64,000 nt of DNA from Pleurotus ostreatus/Saccharomyces cerevisiae fusant (taxonomy: Eukaryota > Opisthokonta): positions 124,001-188,000 of the forward strand of contig JAMQCK010000008.1 of NCBI GenBank assembly GCA_024196135.1, in the 5' to 3' direction. Positions within the stretch are counted from its first letter, which is position 1. Every line of letters begins with the position of its first letter. The notes under the pieces are model-generated. The model had not been told where the DNA came from and made no database searches. It saw nothing but the letters and a program-made list of their open reading frames with translations. Below, piece after piece: positions 10,773 through 21,846 of this stretch. The position numbers and the translations under genes are program-made.

Positions 10773-11370
10773 ATGTCCGACCTTTATGCAGTCGCTGTGA
10801 ATACTTCGTTCAGGGCCTTTATTTTACATCTCGTACTGATACAGCTCTCAGGACTTCTGCCTGATTCCGATGGGAATCGGGGAACCCTCGGTTCGTCGAC
10901 GGCGCATCCAGCTCGCTCAGCAATTGTATTCACGATCTTCATCAGGTAGCGAAGTATATCGCAGAGTGCCAGCGTGTTTTGGAGAAGGCTGGCGTCCACT
11001 ACAAGGTGTGCATATGAATTGCACGACACCTCGGTGTCTCTGAAACCGTCCACAGATGCAGTAAGCTTGTCATATCCTCTCTCACTATCAGCGCTGTAAA
11101 GCATGATCGCCAGCGGCTATGGAACAAACATAGGTATGAGACCCCTTCGCTAAACTGGTCAACATCGCTCATAATCGACTAGAGGGCCCCTGGTCTGCAG
11201 TAATGCAAGCTATCCACGATTGCCATGCTGCAGTTCATGCTAAGGGCGCGCCGCGCATCGCAACTGATATCCGTATCGGCACCCGGACGGACAAGGAGAC
11301 TGTCCCAGGTACAGGCAATGAAGGCAAGGTCAAGCGCGTCGAAGATATCCTCGCTCAGGACAAAGCATAA
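10773..11370 (+). CDS. ECM15/UPF0045 thiamine-binding-fold protein
   Basis: A small protein of about 100 residues, coded in short exons that no single open frame shows. Exons join as MSDLYAVA, DFCLIPMGIGEPS, VAKYIAECQRVLEKAGVHYK, then GYGTNIEGPWSAVMQAI and RIATDIRIGTRTDK, ending EDILAQDKA. These are the signature blocks of the MTH1187/Ecm15 family (PF01910), which forms ferredoxin-like tetramers; bacterial relatives bind thiamine. The biological role in fungi is poorly known. The splice between HYK and GYGTN is uncertain: the acceptor may lie at 11104 or 11114. Yeast Ecm15 has two residues (Met-His type) there. Confidence 0.88.
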
Positions 11371-12043
11371 GAAGGCTATAATTCAGATGTACCGTGCGTC
11401 TCCTCCACCTCCAAGATTCTCATACTCATTCATTGTCTATAAGTTATTTGTATCTGACAGGGAATATAGACATGTACCATGTACACTACCTATGTAGCGC
11501 AACTTCAACAGGTCTCCTTTGACCTCATCGCTGTTGTAGGTCCTTCCCCGGAGATCTCCGGATTCGGCCGCGGCATCACATTGAAAAAGTTCAACAATCT
11601 CTCGGCTGCATATCTCAGTCTGCATATCACAGCGATCTTCGGTCCTGTCGGGCTGTCGTGCTTCTCGTACCCCGTCGGCGCATGTCATTGCTATCAGCAC
11701 ACTCGTTCAGAGATATCTTTCGGAGCGCAGCGTCCGCCTTTGCCCCGCCCAACCTCCCACGCGCCTGGAATCAGGCCCATCCCCCCTCCTCCCCGATACC
11801 AGGTGTCAAAGAGGAAACCGAGTCCGCGTTATCAGCCTTTTCCACGGACCACACCCCTCTCGTCCTCCGTTCAGCGGCATCACGAGTAGGTTCCTCCTGC
11901 GATGGCGTATTCTATACGCGTGCGCGAGATAAGCGCGGCTCCGCACGCCCGTGCACTATATATCTGGCTGGCATCACGGAGGTTGAGCGCTTCTGCCGGC
12001 CACGGATTCCCCTCGTCTCTTGCCCTAGCGCATCATCGTCGCG
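11371..12043. other. Intergenic region upstream of the MFS transporter
   Basis: About 670 bp without a supportable gene. The near end contains the probable TATA element of the transporter at 11957-11963. Open frames on both strands at 11437-11889 show no family motif. Confidence 0.4.
11957..11963 (+). promoter_or_regulatory. Probable TATA box of the MFS transporter
   Basis: TATATAT lies about 80 bp before the start codon at 12044, a normal distance when the transcript leader is short. Confidence 0.45.
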
Positions 12044-14560
12044 ATGAGCAGCTCAAGCCCATACGACGACACGAAGAGCCTGTCGACGAGCGAGAAGAAG
12101 GACGACCATCATGTTGAGGTCTCGGTCGCGCAGGTCGACACTGCGGCTGCGCTCGTCGCGGGGTCAGAGCACCCCCTCGATCCAGCTGAGGCAGCAAGAA
12201 TTCGGTGCGTCCGCCCTCACTCTTCGGATGCGCAAACAGCTTAGCGGATTTTCAGCAAGAAGATTGACGTGCACATTCTTCCACTCATGATGGGTACGTG
12301 TGTCCCCTAGCCTTTTCTTTCAGAAGTGCTAACGATGTCTGTAGTGCTCTACTGGTACGCCACAGCTCGATAGACCTGACACATCAAGCTTCTTACACTG
12401 TTGTGAAGGGTGCAATTTATGGACAAGACAACGCTTGGTAGCTCCGCCATCCTCGGCATCCGCGAGGATGCCCACCTCTCCACCAGCCAGTGCGCCTGAC
12501 TCCCGTTCGCACCTGTTTACCCACCCGCTGACATGCTCTCCAGATATAATTGGTACGCTCTCATTATTCCTCGATCGCGTGATGATCGGGGCTGAAGTGT
12601 TCTATCAGGTTGGGGACGATATTCTACCTGAGCTACTTGGTCTTCGAGTTCCCGCAGAACTTGTGCTTGCAGCGCTTCCCTGTCGGAAAATGGATGAGGT
12701 GAGCCTTGATCCTACCATCCTCTTTGCGACCCCGACACTCACCTCGTCCCAGCATCAACATCTTCGTGTGGGCCATCGCCATCTGCTGTCATGCGGCTTG
12801 CACGAACTTCGCCGGCCTCTTCGTTGTCCGCATCCTGCTCGGAATGTGTGAAGGTGCGGGTCTCGCGTTTGCGCCATTGATGGTGGGACTGACGAGGTGG
12901 GTTTGTGAATAGGTTCTATCACCGCGGGGTTTATGATTGTATGCTGGGTCTATCATTGTCCTTCGTATTGAGATACTGATGCATCCAGGTCACGTCCATG
13001 TTCTACACTCGCGAGGAGCAGACATTGCGCGTCGGGTACTGGTGTACGTCAGATATTCTTTGCTGCCTCGAAGCTGGTCCTGACAGCATGTGTAGTCCTG
13101 ATGAACGGTACCGCGCAGATTATCAGCGGCTTCATCGCGTTCGGTAGTCTTCACATCCAAACGCACGGCTTCGCACCGTGGCAATGGTGCGTCTACCTCG
13201 CTATTGCTTTCTCTATACGCCTTCTCACAACCTCCAAAGGCTCATGATCATTACGGGTATCATCACCTTGATCACAGCAGTGTCCTTCTGGTGCGCACAA
13301 TCGCTTGTATAGAGCGTGTAACCGTGCTTCAACTCGTCGTAGGTTCTTGTTCCCAGACTCGCCGACCACAGCGTGGTTCTTGAACCCGCAGGAGCGTGCG
13401 AATGCGGTCCTTCGTATCAAGGTCAGTCGCGCCTTGGTCTTGTTGAGACTTGAGATGGTAGCTAATGCACTTCTATAGGACAACCAAACCGGTGTCGAGA
13501 ACAAGCACTTCAAGAAGGAGCAGTACGTATTCTCATTGAGCCTACCGGTCTGCAACTCACCACATTGCTACATAGGTTGATTGAGGCCCTTACTGACCCG
13601 AAGACGTGGCTATTCGCGCTGCTCGCCGCGATGAACAACATTCCCAACTCGCTCACGAATCAGCGGTCAATTATCGTGGCCTCGTTCGGGTTCACGACCT
13701 TGCAGACTACTCTTCTAGGCTGTGAGTTTCAAGCAGACTTTGTCATGGAGACTCAGGCTGATCATTGTTTTTCCAGGCGTCGACGGCCTTGTTGAGATAG
13801 GTTAGTCGATCATCACGCACTTCGCTCCAAGCTTGCTGACCGGGAGCACAGTTACGATCTGGACGGGTGTGACCATCGCAGCCAAGATCCCGAATAGTAG
13901 AGCCTACGTCGGGAGCATATACCTGATCCCGAATATCCTCGGTGTCTTCCTCATCAACTTCCTTCCTTGGAGCAACAAGGTCGGCCTCTTGTTCTCCGTC
14001 TGGATCACTGGTGTCGGCACCACTGGCTTCGGTGCGTATGCGGCCGAATTCTCGTTCATAAAATACTCATAGTGTCCTAGTCCTCGCCCTTGGGTGGATC
14101 GGCGCGGTGACGGCCGGTCACACCAAGAAGGTTACCACCAACGCCATGGTGCTGTCCGCGTACTGCATCGGCAATGCCGCGGGACCTTTCATGTGGGAGG
14201 AGAGGTACAAGCCTCGGTGTGTTCGCTCGGTCTCACATAAAGTGCTCCTGCTTACCAGCCCCGTGCAGCAACCACATCCCGTGGATTATCATTGGCATCT
14301 GCTACGCGTGCTGTATTGTGATCATGCTCAGCATCCGCCTATTGCTGTCGCGCGAGAACAAGCGTCGCGACCTTGAGCCGCGGGACACGACATACGACGA
14401 TATCTACATCGAGCGCGTTATCGACGGGAAGGTCATGCAGGTCAAGGTCGAGAAGGTGCGGTATTCCGTCCTACTTTTCGGCCGTTGAACTGACGCTGTC
14501 CTCTAGGAATTCCTCGACCTCACAGACAAGCAGAACAGGGGGTATAGATATGTCTTGTAA
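12044..14560 (+). CDS. MFS transporter of the anion:cation symporter (Dal5/allantoate permease) type
   Basis: Plasma-membrane permease with an expected twelve helices; fungal relatives carry allantoate, nicotinate, pantothenate or other organic anions. More than ten small introns divide it. The joined protein shows a hydrophilic N-terminus (MSSSSPYDDTKS), the helix-1 entry KIDVHILPLMM, LYWLQFMDKTTLGSSAILGI typical of the ACS family, then GTIFYLSYLVFEFPQNLCLQR, RILLGMCEGA, MFYTREEQTLRVGYW and WFLNPQERANAV. The second half has SIIVASFGFTTLQTTLL, YLIPNILGVFLIN, TKKVTTNAMVLSAYCIGNAAGPF and a C-terminal tail ending RGYRYVL. The tail motif EFLDLTDKQNRGYRY is common in this subfamily. The substrate cannot be read from sequence. 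No neighbouring catabolic genes give a clue. Confidence 0.9.
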
Positions 14561-15119
14561 ACCGGATTCGGCGATTGTAAAGGTAGATGGGAGATGATAA
14601 CGATCATACAACTCGATCGCGTCCTTGTCCCCGTGGCCTCGCGTCGCCGACGCGACTATCAGCGTGTCATATCTTCAGCCACAGGATTGCATTCTTGTTG
14701 TCTTCTCGGACACGCCATGGGCTCCAGAAGCACCTCGCGGTACCGAAGCCGATGCTCAAGTTTTCCTCTCTGAAGACGCAGTAGGAGTACCCTTGGGCGA
14801 GTGGAGAAGGCTGGAGAGCAATACAGAGGCAGGAGGCGCATGCGGATTGGCAATGAGCTGGCACCCACGATTCAACCTTATTCGTGACGTGACGTGCTCA
14901 TCACGATTGTCGCCAGCAAGATGTAACAAAAGCGACCCTGCACAGCAGCCCCAAAGGAGGACAAGAAGGGAGGCCGATCAATGATTCGATACGCCGCATG
15001 TTTGCATACGCATTGAGGCGCTGATGCTTCCACCGGCGCGCAGACGTATATAAAGGGTGAGCGCGCTTCTGCTACGCACGCTTCTTCCCTGTCCTTGTTG
15101 CCCCGCCGCTTGACCCAGC
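14561..15119. other. Intergenic region between the MFS gene and the gene at 15120
   Basis: Holds the 3' end of the transporter and the promoter of the next gene, including a TATA box. No gene is seen. Confidence 0.4.
15047..15054 (+). promoter_or_regulatory. TATA box of the gene at 15120
   Basis: TATATAAA, a full consensus, lies 66 bp before the start codon and is followed by a pyrimidine-rich leader. A strong TATA box suggests inducible rather than housekeeping expression. Confidence 0.55.
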
Positions 15120-16054
15120 ATGTCTCCCGCCAAGACTTGCTGCAGCGCTGACTCCGAGATCACGGTGTTGTTTGTGCGGGTAAGTATGCTCGTTTCTACT
15201 TCCTGAGATGCGTACTGACACCTCAAGCCAGTCAAAAAAGCGGTGGCAACCGACCGACTTCATTCACCAGGTCTGCAAGGCGAGCGACCTCAAGTACCTA
15301 CGCCATGCAGACGTCAACTTGCGCGATGCCCAGTCGCCTCGGAGTGAGTTCGCGTTTGATGCAAGCGCGCCTACCTCCGCTTACTCTCTCCACTCTACCG
15401 TAGAGATCAAGTGTTACACGGAGTACACAGCCCTCCCACGCGTCCAGCGTCTGCTCCCGCAACTAGAGCAGGGTGAATTCCATGCGATTGTCTTCGAGGG
15501 CGTCGCGGCGGTCGACTACTGTCAGGATCTATGCGACGAGCCGCCTCCACGGCTATGTGAACGTTACGAGTTCCTCGGTTCTAGTCCATCTGAATTTGAT
15601 GCGCTAGAGGATGTCTTCATGTGAGTGAGGGGAGTCAGATGGCCATGCTCACCTTACTCATGAGCCTGGAAAGCTTCTTCAACTCGGTGGTTTCCCAACC
15701 AGATTGTCCTATGTGGATCCTTAAGTTATATTGCAAGCACCGGCCAGAGGACCTACCTCCGTCGCATCGCACGACGGAGCTGAAGTAGTGAGTCCAACCG
15801 ACACCGCCGTTCGTGTGCTCATTCTGATCTTGCGCTTCAGTGGCATGCGTGAACATGAGCTTCTCTCGACCATGCCATCGCTCGGCTATCGTCCTAACAA
15901 GCGTGGCTCTCTGCAGCGGGCGTCCTCGTACAAGCGCAAAAGCATGATGATGCTGGGGACGATCAGCGGTTTCTTGTCCAACTCCAAGCGCCGAAGCACC
16001 ATAGTCGAAATCGAGCCTCCGAGTCCCGTATCGGACGGCGACTACTGCGACTGA
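15120..16054 (+). CDS. Unknown protein with basic Ser/Arg-rich C-terminus
   Basis: Five exons join into roughly 240 residues. It starts MSPAKTCCSADSEITVLFVR, then SKKRWQPTDFIHQVCKAS, IKCYTEYTALPRVQRLLPQLE, PPPRLCERYEFLGSSPSEFDALEDVF and DCPMWILKLYCKHRPEDLP. The C-terminus is basic and probably disordered (KRGSLQRASSYKRKSMM, SNSKRRSTIVEIEPPSP). The splice sites are canonical, the first intron being 15180-15231. I do not recognise a domain. The cysteines are scattered and do not form an obvious zinc motif. No signal peptide or membrane helix is seen. The full TATA box and good splicing make it a real gene of unknown function. Confidence 0.7.
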
Positions 16055-16345
16055 GCTGATGCCTTCCTCCCTTTTCCCATCTCCCCCTCGATCCTTCCCG
16101 GATTCGGTTCTGTACTCCCCGCATGTGTATCACTATCACTCGCCTTGCCTCGTATTGCATCCCATGGATGGATGGAATACCCCTGCCACTCTTTACCTGC
16201 CTATTTATTTGTACCGCTAGAAGTTCGCTTGCGGGCTTCCGTAGATAGATGGACTGCATTGATCAGTACCTAGTAGTTAGACCTCCTCGCGACGACCTAT
16301 ATCCTCAATGACACTCATGTTGCTTCCCTGCCTCTTGTCCGATCT

Positions 16346-16973
16346 TCAGAGCGTCAAGCGATCTAGGATCTCCCATCCCTCCACCGGACCATCACACTTG
16401 GCGATCCAGATCTCCTTCACATCGAACCCATCGACCCATCCCCCATCTTCCCCACATTGTATACTCACCCTATCTCCCTCCTCTCGTATCACGCCCTCGT
16501 CCTTTAGCGCCTGCAAGTAGGCCTCCCGCTCCCCCGCATCTTCATCCGCGATGTACGCCAACGACACGTGAGGGTACTTCGGCGTGCGCGGGGTCAAGCC
16601 CAGCGCGTCGTGCACCCGCTTGTGCAGCTCGAGCAACTCCGCGCTGGGCTTGATCGCCGCGTACACGGAGCGGAAGAAGTGGTCGCCAACCTCGATAGAG
16701 GCGAAGGTGGCGCGGGTGGGTGGAGTGTCCTTTGGAATCGCCGCGCGAAGCTGTTCGAGGGGAATAGACGTATTGGGTCCGAGGGCGGCGAGGGAGATGT
16801 GGGGTGTGAAGCGAGGGTAGGTGGAGGGGTTGAGTGGGCGCTTGGAGTGTGGACGAATAGTCATGATGCGGTTCTCAAGCGCTTCGCGAATGGGATTTGG
16901 TGGGACGATCCATATCGTGATGCCTGAGAGTGGTGAGCTATATGGCACTGCGAGGTCAGCTAAACGCACCCAT
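16346..16973 (-). CDS. CPD1: 2',3'-cyclic phosphodiesterase, 2H superfamily (Cpd1-like)
   Basis: Hydrolyses ADP-ribose 1'',2''-cyclic phosphate, the by-product of tRNA splicing, or related 2',3'-cyclic phosphates. About 194 residues. The two catalytic H-x-S signatures are plain: TPHISLAAL near residue 45 and YPHVSLAYI near residue 122. The N-terminal strand GITIWIVPPN fits the family only if the first coding exon is just four bases (ATG G, 16973-16970), followed by an intron at 16969-16924. Reading straight through would give a longer, unlike N-terminus. The C-terminus ends GWEILDRLTL. Two tRNA genes with introns occur in the same window, but they are far away and no linkage is implied. Confidence 0.9.
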
Positions 16974-17277
16974 GATGACGGTGGAGGAAGAGGTGCTTAG
17001 GGGACGAACGATGTTCACGACTTACTGAGTATATGCACTCTCGCCACCGGGTAATGCGTGCATGGTTGCACTTCTGACTTTCTCATACGCATACGCTGTT
17101 ATACACTGATATATACAGTTACTTCTACACATTACCTACTAAAGGTCAAGCAAGCAGGAAGAAAAGATTCTGTACGTGAATACATAGTCCTGAGAGGGGA
17201 TCCAAAGTGTAAAGAGATGGGGTTTCGTAGCTATGCGTTAAGGTCTAGTACCTATCGAGGCCGAACTCAGAGAGTAC
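16974..17277. other. Short intergenic region upstream of CPD1
   Basis: About 300 bp, A+T-richer than its surroundings, between the CPD1 start and the stop of the DUF1776 gene. Expected to hold the CPD1 promoter. Nothing else is seen. Confidence 0.4.
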
Positions 17278-19076
17278 TCAAGCATCGCCATGCGACGTAT
17301 TCAAGCTGATCCAGCTATGGTCGACACTGGACGCATCGCCAGTGTTATTGCTCTCCACATCCGCGTCCGAGCCGGTCTCCGAGCGCTCATTGCCGCTGCT
17401 CTCGTCGTTCTCGCTCGTCGTCTGCTTGTGCGCGCCAGCAGTTGGTGCCGCAGGCATCGGGAGCTCCTCCACGTCGGACGGCGGGATGACGAAGGGCTGA
17501 GCGGGGAGAAGCGCGTTGCGGACGGCGATGAGGTAGTAGGGGAAGTTGAGAAGCGTGTCTAGGAGGCTTGTGGGGAGATGGGAGGCGAGGCGATAGGTCG
17601 TGGCTGAAAGCAAAGTCAGACAAATAGATGGCAAGGGAGAAATTGATTACTGACATCCTGCACCGACGGAGAATTGGTCTCCCCGGTACCGGTTGAGCAG
17701 GTAACCCAGGCCGATGTTGAAGCCAAACACTGTGGGACCATACCGTCCACCAGTGACAGCAGCAACAACGCGCTCGACGAGCGCAGCGACATCGGAGGGT
17801 TTGCGCCTCATGCGCACAGCGGCAGCAGTGGGATGCGACAGGCCAATGAACCCAGGGCCGTAGACCAGCTTCTCCGACGGCGTCCACGCCTCCAGCGTCT
17901 TGTAGGTCTCCGCCGGGGACGGCTCTGCCTCGGCCAGCGCCCCGACATCGAACTGCCCCACTTCCGCCGTCACGACGCGGATGTTGCCCATCGCGTCCGC
18001 CTTCCCGGTAAGCGCCGCGATGCGCACCTCCCGACGCAGTATATCAACCGCGCGGTGCGTGCTTGACACGATCAGGCCCTGCACGGATGAGAACGGCAGG
18101 CCTACGCGCGCGTCGATGGCAGGTAGGCACACGACAATGGACTTCTTCGTCCGTGTCGGCGGTCCGTCGCGCATGAGAGGCAAGAGGGCCTGAATAATCT
18201 CAAGGGGAACCATTTGGGCAGCACTGAGGCGTTGAAGGTACTCGCCGCGGATGTCGACATGCTCGAGGGGTGCATGGATGGGGGAGGCTGGGATGGTGAG
18301 CAGGGAAATGACGGATTGAATATACGGCTGGGAGTTGCTGCGGGCGAAGGGGTCACCGTGAGCGGTGATGGGGAAGCGGCGAGTGAGAGTGGAAGAGAGG
18401 GAACGCAGGAAGACCGGGACGGTTGCGGGCTGGAGTGATGGTCAGCAACGAAGCTACAGAAATGAATATGTACGCACGTCTGAAGGATCCAGCACCAAGC
18501 CGCGGACGTAACCCGCGTACTTGCGAGTGAGCGCGTCCGCCGCTTCAGCTGTAGATGTGCTGGCAATGACGATGAAGTTCTTGCTGTTCAGCTCCTGAAC
18601 GAGCGGCTGGCCATACGGCGTATCTGCGCCAAGCACAACTGAATTTGTGGTCAATATATGGCACCTCTCCAAAAGCACGCTCCACACGCACCGACGACTT
18701 GTCGCCTCTCCTGCGTCTCTTCCCTTCTCCTGGCCGCCCTCAACGACCTCGCATATGCTGGCCCATAGCCCACGATCAGACCACCAGCTGCAATGGCCAC
18801 CACGGCGCCTGCCGGCCCATACGGGTGCTTCTCTACCCATCCCACCGCCCTCTCCGACCACGCAGGCGGAGGTGGGGGCGGCGGAGGCGGCGCGGGCACC
18901 TCAAAGTCCCCCAGCCCCGGCACCCTCACGTTCTTGGGTAATTGTGGCCCGTACCGCGACACATCTTGCCAGAGCCGGTCGAGCGCATCGCGCACATCGG
19001 GCAGATCGCTCCACGCGCTGTGCAGCTTGACCTCCACGTACTGTAGGTACTCTTCCACCTTGTCGAGGGAGTCCAT
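17278..19076 (-). CDS. DUF1776 family oxidoreductase-like protein (yeast Pbr1/Ynl181w type)
   Basis: About 510 residues. The start MDSLDKVEEYLQYVEVKL is followed by a helical segment, a run of nine or more prolines, and a hydrophobic stretch (GAVVAIAAGGLIVGYGPAY) that is probably a membrane anchor. A Rossmann-like region follows: VVLGADTPYGQPLVQELN, VRGLVLDPSD, then PVFLRSLSSTLTRRFP, LLTIPASPIHAPLE, YLQRLSAAQMVPLEIIQALLPL, KSIVVCLPAID, GPGFIGLSHPTAAAV and VFGFNIGLGYLLNRYRGDQF. This is the order of the fungal DUF1776 (PF08643) family, a divergent short-chain dehydrogenase group. The usual Tyr-x3-Lys catalytic pair is not obvious. The C-terminus is acidic and Ser-rich. Four exons; introns lie near 18600-18650, 18430-18480 and 17600-17650. 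Confidence 0.88.
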
Positions 19077-19623
19077 GGTGGGGGGAAGGAGAGAGCGAGT
19101 GATGGAAATGGAGGGAGGAGGATAAGGACGGAGGTGAGGGATGTAAGCGGCGTGATGACGATTTCATTGATACAGAACGCGCGGCGCGCCGCCGGGCCGC
19201 GTCTGCAAACAAACCGGACAAACAAAAGTGGCCTATCGCTTGCGCCTGATTTTGCTGGAGCAGAGCATGATATCTGTATAGCAGCGTCCGTTCAAAAAGC
19301 TCAAGGTCACATCGATGGATGAGGCATATAGCTCTGTGGCTCATATTGCATAGTACAACATAACATAGACAGCTCGGAAACAGAAAAAAGAACAAGGCCA
19401 GGCGGACATTATTGACATCCACCCAACCCTCCAGCGAGATGTGCGATGACACCTCACCAGCACGACGACCACATCAGCTCCCAATCAGTTCCCTCCCCTA
19501 GAACTGTTGGTCCAAGCGTGCGGGGCTTCATGTTGTGCATTGCAGCCGTCGCAGTCCTTCCTCCCGTTCTCCCCTTCCCCAGCACCCCCCGTCAGACCAG
19601 AGGTATACCAAGGTGCACAACGC
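19077..19623. other. Intergenic region between the uL1 and DUF1776 genes
   Basis: Promoter and leader of the DUF1776 gene and 3' flank of the ribosomal protein gene. Frames here lack any signature. No repeat was noticed. Confidence 0.4.
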
Positions 19624-20633
19624 TCAGAACAAGCGGACGGGCTTGCCCATGGTCGTCTTGATGTGCAGCGACTTGACGTTTTGCCAGTTCTTCTTGAGCA
19701 GAGAGACCAAGAAGTTGATGCCTGAAGGGAGAGAAATGACGGTTAATCGCAGTCCAGAATGCAGATAGGGCCTGAGACGCACTCAGCATGATGTTACCGA
19801 GGACCTGGTCCTCAGTCATCTGGACGTGACCGACGGCAACACCCAGGCAGAGAACCTTCTTCAGCTGGAACTTGATGGTCGAGCGGACCTCAGTGAGCTT
19901 GTTGCTCAAGTCCTCAGCGTGCGAGACGGGGGTGGGGAACTTGCCGGCTGGGGGAAGAGTACAATTAGCTTGGTGTCTACCAGGGCAACCGCAGTCAACG
20001 CACCCTTCGACAGACCCGGGCCAAGGAGACGCGGGATCTGCTTGATGAGGGCCTCAGAGGCCAGGAAAGCGTCGTACTTCTTGGCGAGCTTCTTAACAAG
20101 CTTCTTGTTCTTGTTAAGCCTGGCGATTCCCGGTCAGCATCCGTTATCTAGAATTTGAATGATGACACGCACTTCTTCAAATCGTCAACGGACATGTACT
20201 CAAGCTCGATCTGCTTCGCGCGATCGATGTCGGCGGCATCGGCCAGGATGCACAGTGACATGCGCGGGCGAGGGACGTGGGGGAGCCTATCCGCGAGGAG
20301 TGATAGGTCAGCACTAAGACACATGATTGGGGTAAAGTGATACGCACTTGACGGTACCCGAGAAACGCTTGTCGCGCTGCGGGTCGTAGTTCTTGAGACC
20401 GATCTGGAGCTCGACCGTCTCCACGAAGTTGCGGCGCTTCTCGCCGTTCGCGTCGGCGAGTAGCTCCTTGACGGAGCCCCGCACGCTTGCCACTGAGAGC
20501 TTGCTTCCGCTGAAGGATGCGATTTATGTCGATCGAGATGGGACGAGGAGTGATTTGAGGAGGGAATCGGCGAAAGGGGAGGGCAATCGTCAGCTATAAG
20601 CATCGTTTGGCAGTTCACTGCTACGCACCTCAT
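19624..20633 (-). CDS. RPL1: 60S ribosomal protein uL1 (L10a)
   Basis: Large-subunit protein of the L1 stalk, which guides deacylated tRNA from the ribosome. About 217 residues, the normal length. Exon 1 is only five bases (ATG AG, 20633-20629). Joined to the next exon it gives [19 protein letters not shown], as in other fungi. Later blocks are [101 protein letters not shown] and the end [21 protein letters not shown]. Five or so introns of about 50-60 bases. A first intron directly after the start codon is common in ribosomal protein genes. Confidence 0.96.
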
Positions 20634-21846
20634 GCTTAATTTTCTTGACGGTCTTGAGGGAGATCGGTCGTCGCTGAACTTTGCGCTGGGCGCGCTGCTG
20701 GGACGTTTGGGAGTACGGGCCGAGCAATGCCGGTAGACTGTACAGTTTGTGTCATGTGACAGAATAAGTAGCCGGTCTGCGGTCCGTCTTCCGCCCCTGC
20801 GCCTCGTTTCCTGCTTCGATCCGCCTCGTCTCGTTTCTCGTTCTCTTGTTGACCTGACTTCAATGCTGTCCTCGACGACCCTGATGGCATTCTACTCCAG
20901 TGTTGAATAGAGTTATTGTTGGCAAGACCCGTTTGTCAGCGAGGACTCCTATGCAGTCGCATACGCGCTCTGCGTCTCCCGCTAGCGCACCTATACGTCT
21001 ACTTGACGTCGTTCGGTGAAGGTGAGTATCAAGTATCTTCCTCTTTATGTCTTTCATTCCTGCAAAAGATGACACAAACTTTCATTCGCGTTTTGTAAGA
21101 CCATCCGGGCTCCTTACATGGCTTTGGACATGGTTATAACGCTTTCAACCCCATCTGAATCGACAACCCTCCTGATTCTCTTAGATGCCTGACTGACTCC
21201 CGTGCCATAGGATTTGCGCTTGTATACCCTCCCGTTTCCTTCCCGCTCTTGAAGCTTTCCTGTCCTCAGCATCAAGACTTGAAGAGCCGCGCCCTTCACC
21301 GACGACGATACTACTCTTTCATCATGTCTAATGAAGTCTTCGGCAAGACCTATTGGCATTGTCAAAGCCGTCCTCTTCGGCCATATGCGAACCAAGCGTA
21401 TAGTGTATGGCAGGCTGCCGACTTCGTCTCAAGGTCCCACTTTTGACGCAAGATCGACATCCAACCTCCACACGAGGTGGCCTGCACATTACGCTGCCCT
21501 TGGATTCACTTTTCCCTCATTCATAGACTGTTCAAACCCTACATGTAGCTGTCGTTTAGATAGACTAATACACATCATCTGCTCTCTCTGAATCTTGTGC
21601 GCGAGACGTTATTTCCTATGCATCTGCTGAGGATGTCCGCTGCTGTATGTATGCCGCACGTCGGTGTAGGTCTAGCAGTACCCTGTCCATGTTGTCTCCG
21701 CCTCGATCTCAAATGGACGCGTCGCGCGGCAAACCTGATGTGCAAACACGTGCATACGATTGTATTCCCCAACATCAACCTTCGTGTTCAAACTCGCCGT
21801 TCGTCTGCTCTTGTCACTGCTGGAGACCTCGTAGTGGACGTCGACC
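20634..21846. other. 1.2-kb region between divergent uL1 and PAC1 genes
   Basis: The promoters of two divergent genes lie here. A minus-strand frame at 21395-21114 (ending ESVITMSKAM) has a protein-like composition, but I found no partner exons or motif, so it is not called as a gene. No RNA gene was recognised. Confidence 0.35.

Noticed and set aside
21114..21395. Minus-strand frame of 93 codons in the uL1/PAC1 gap
   Set aside because: Protein-like composition, but no recognised motif, no partner exons and no clear promoter. Not enough to call a gene.
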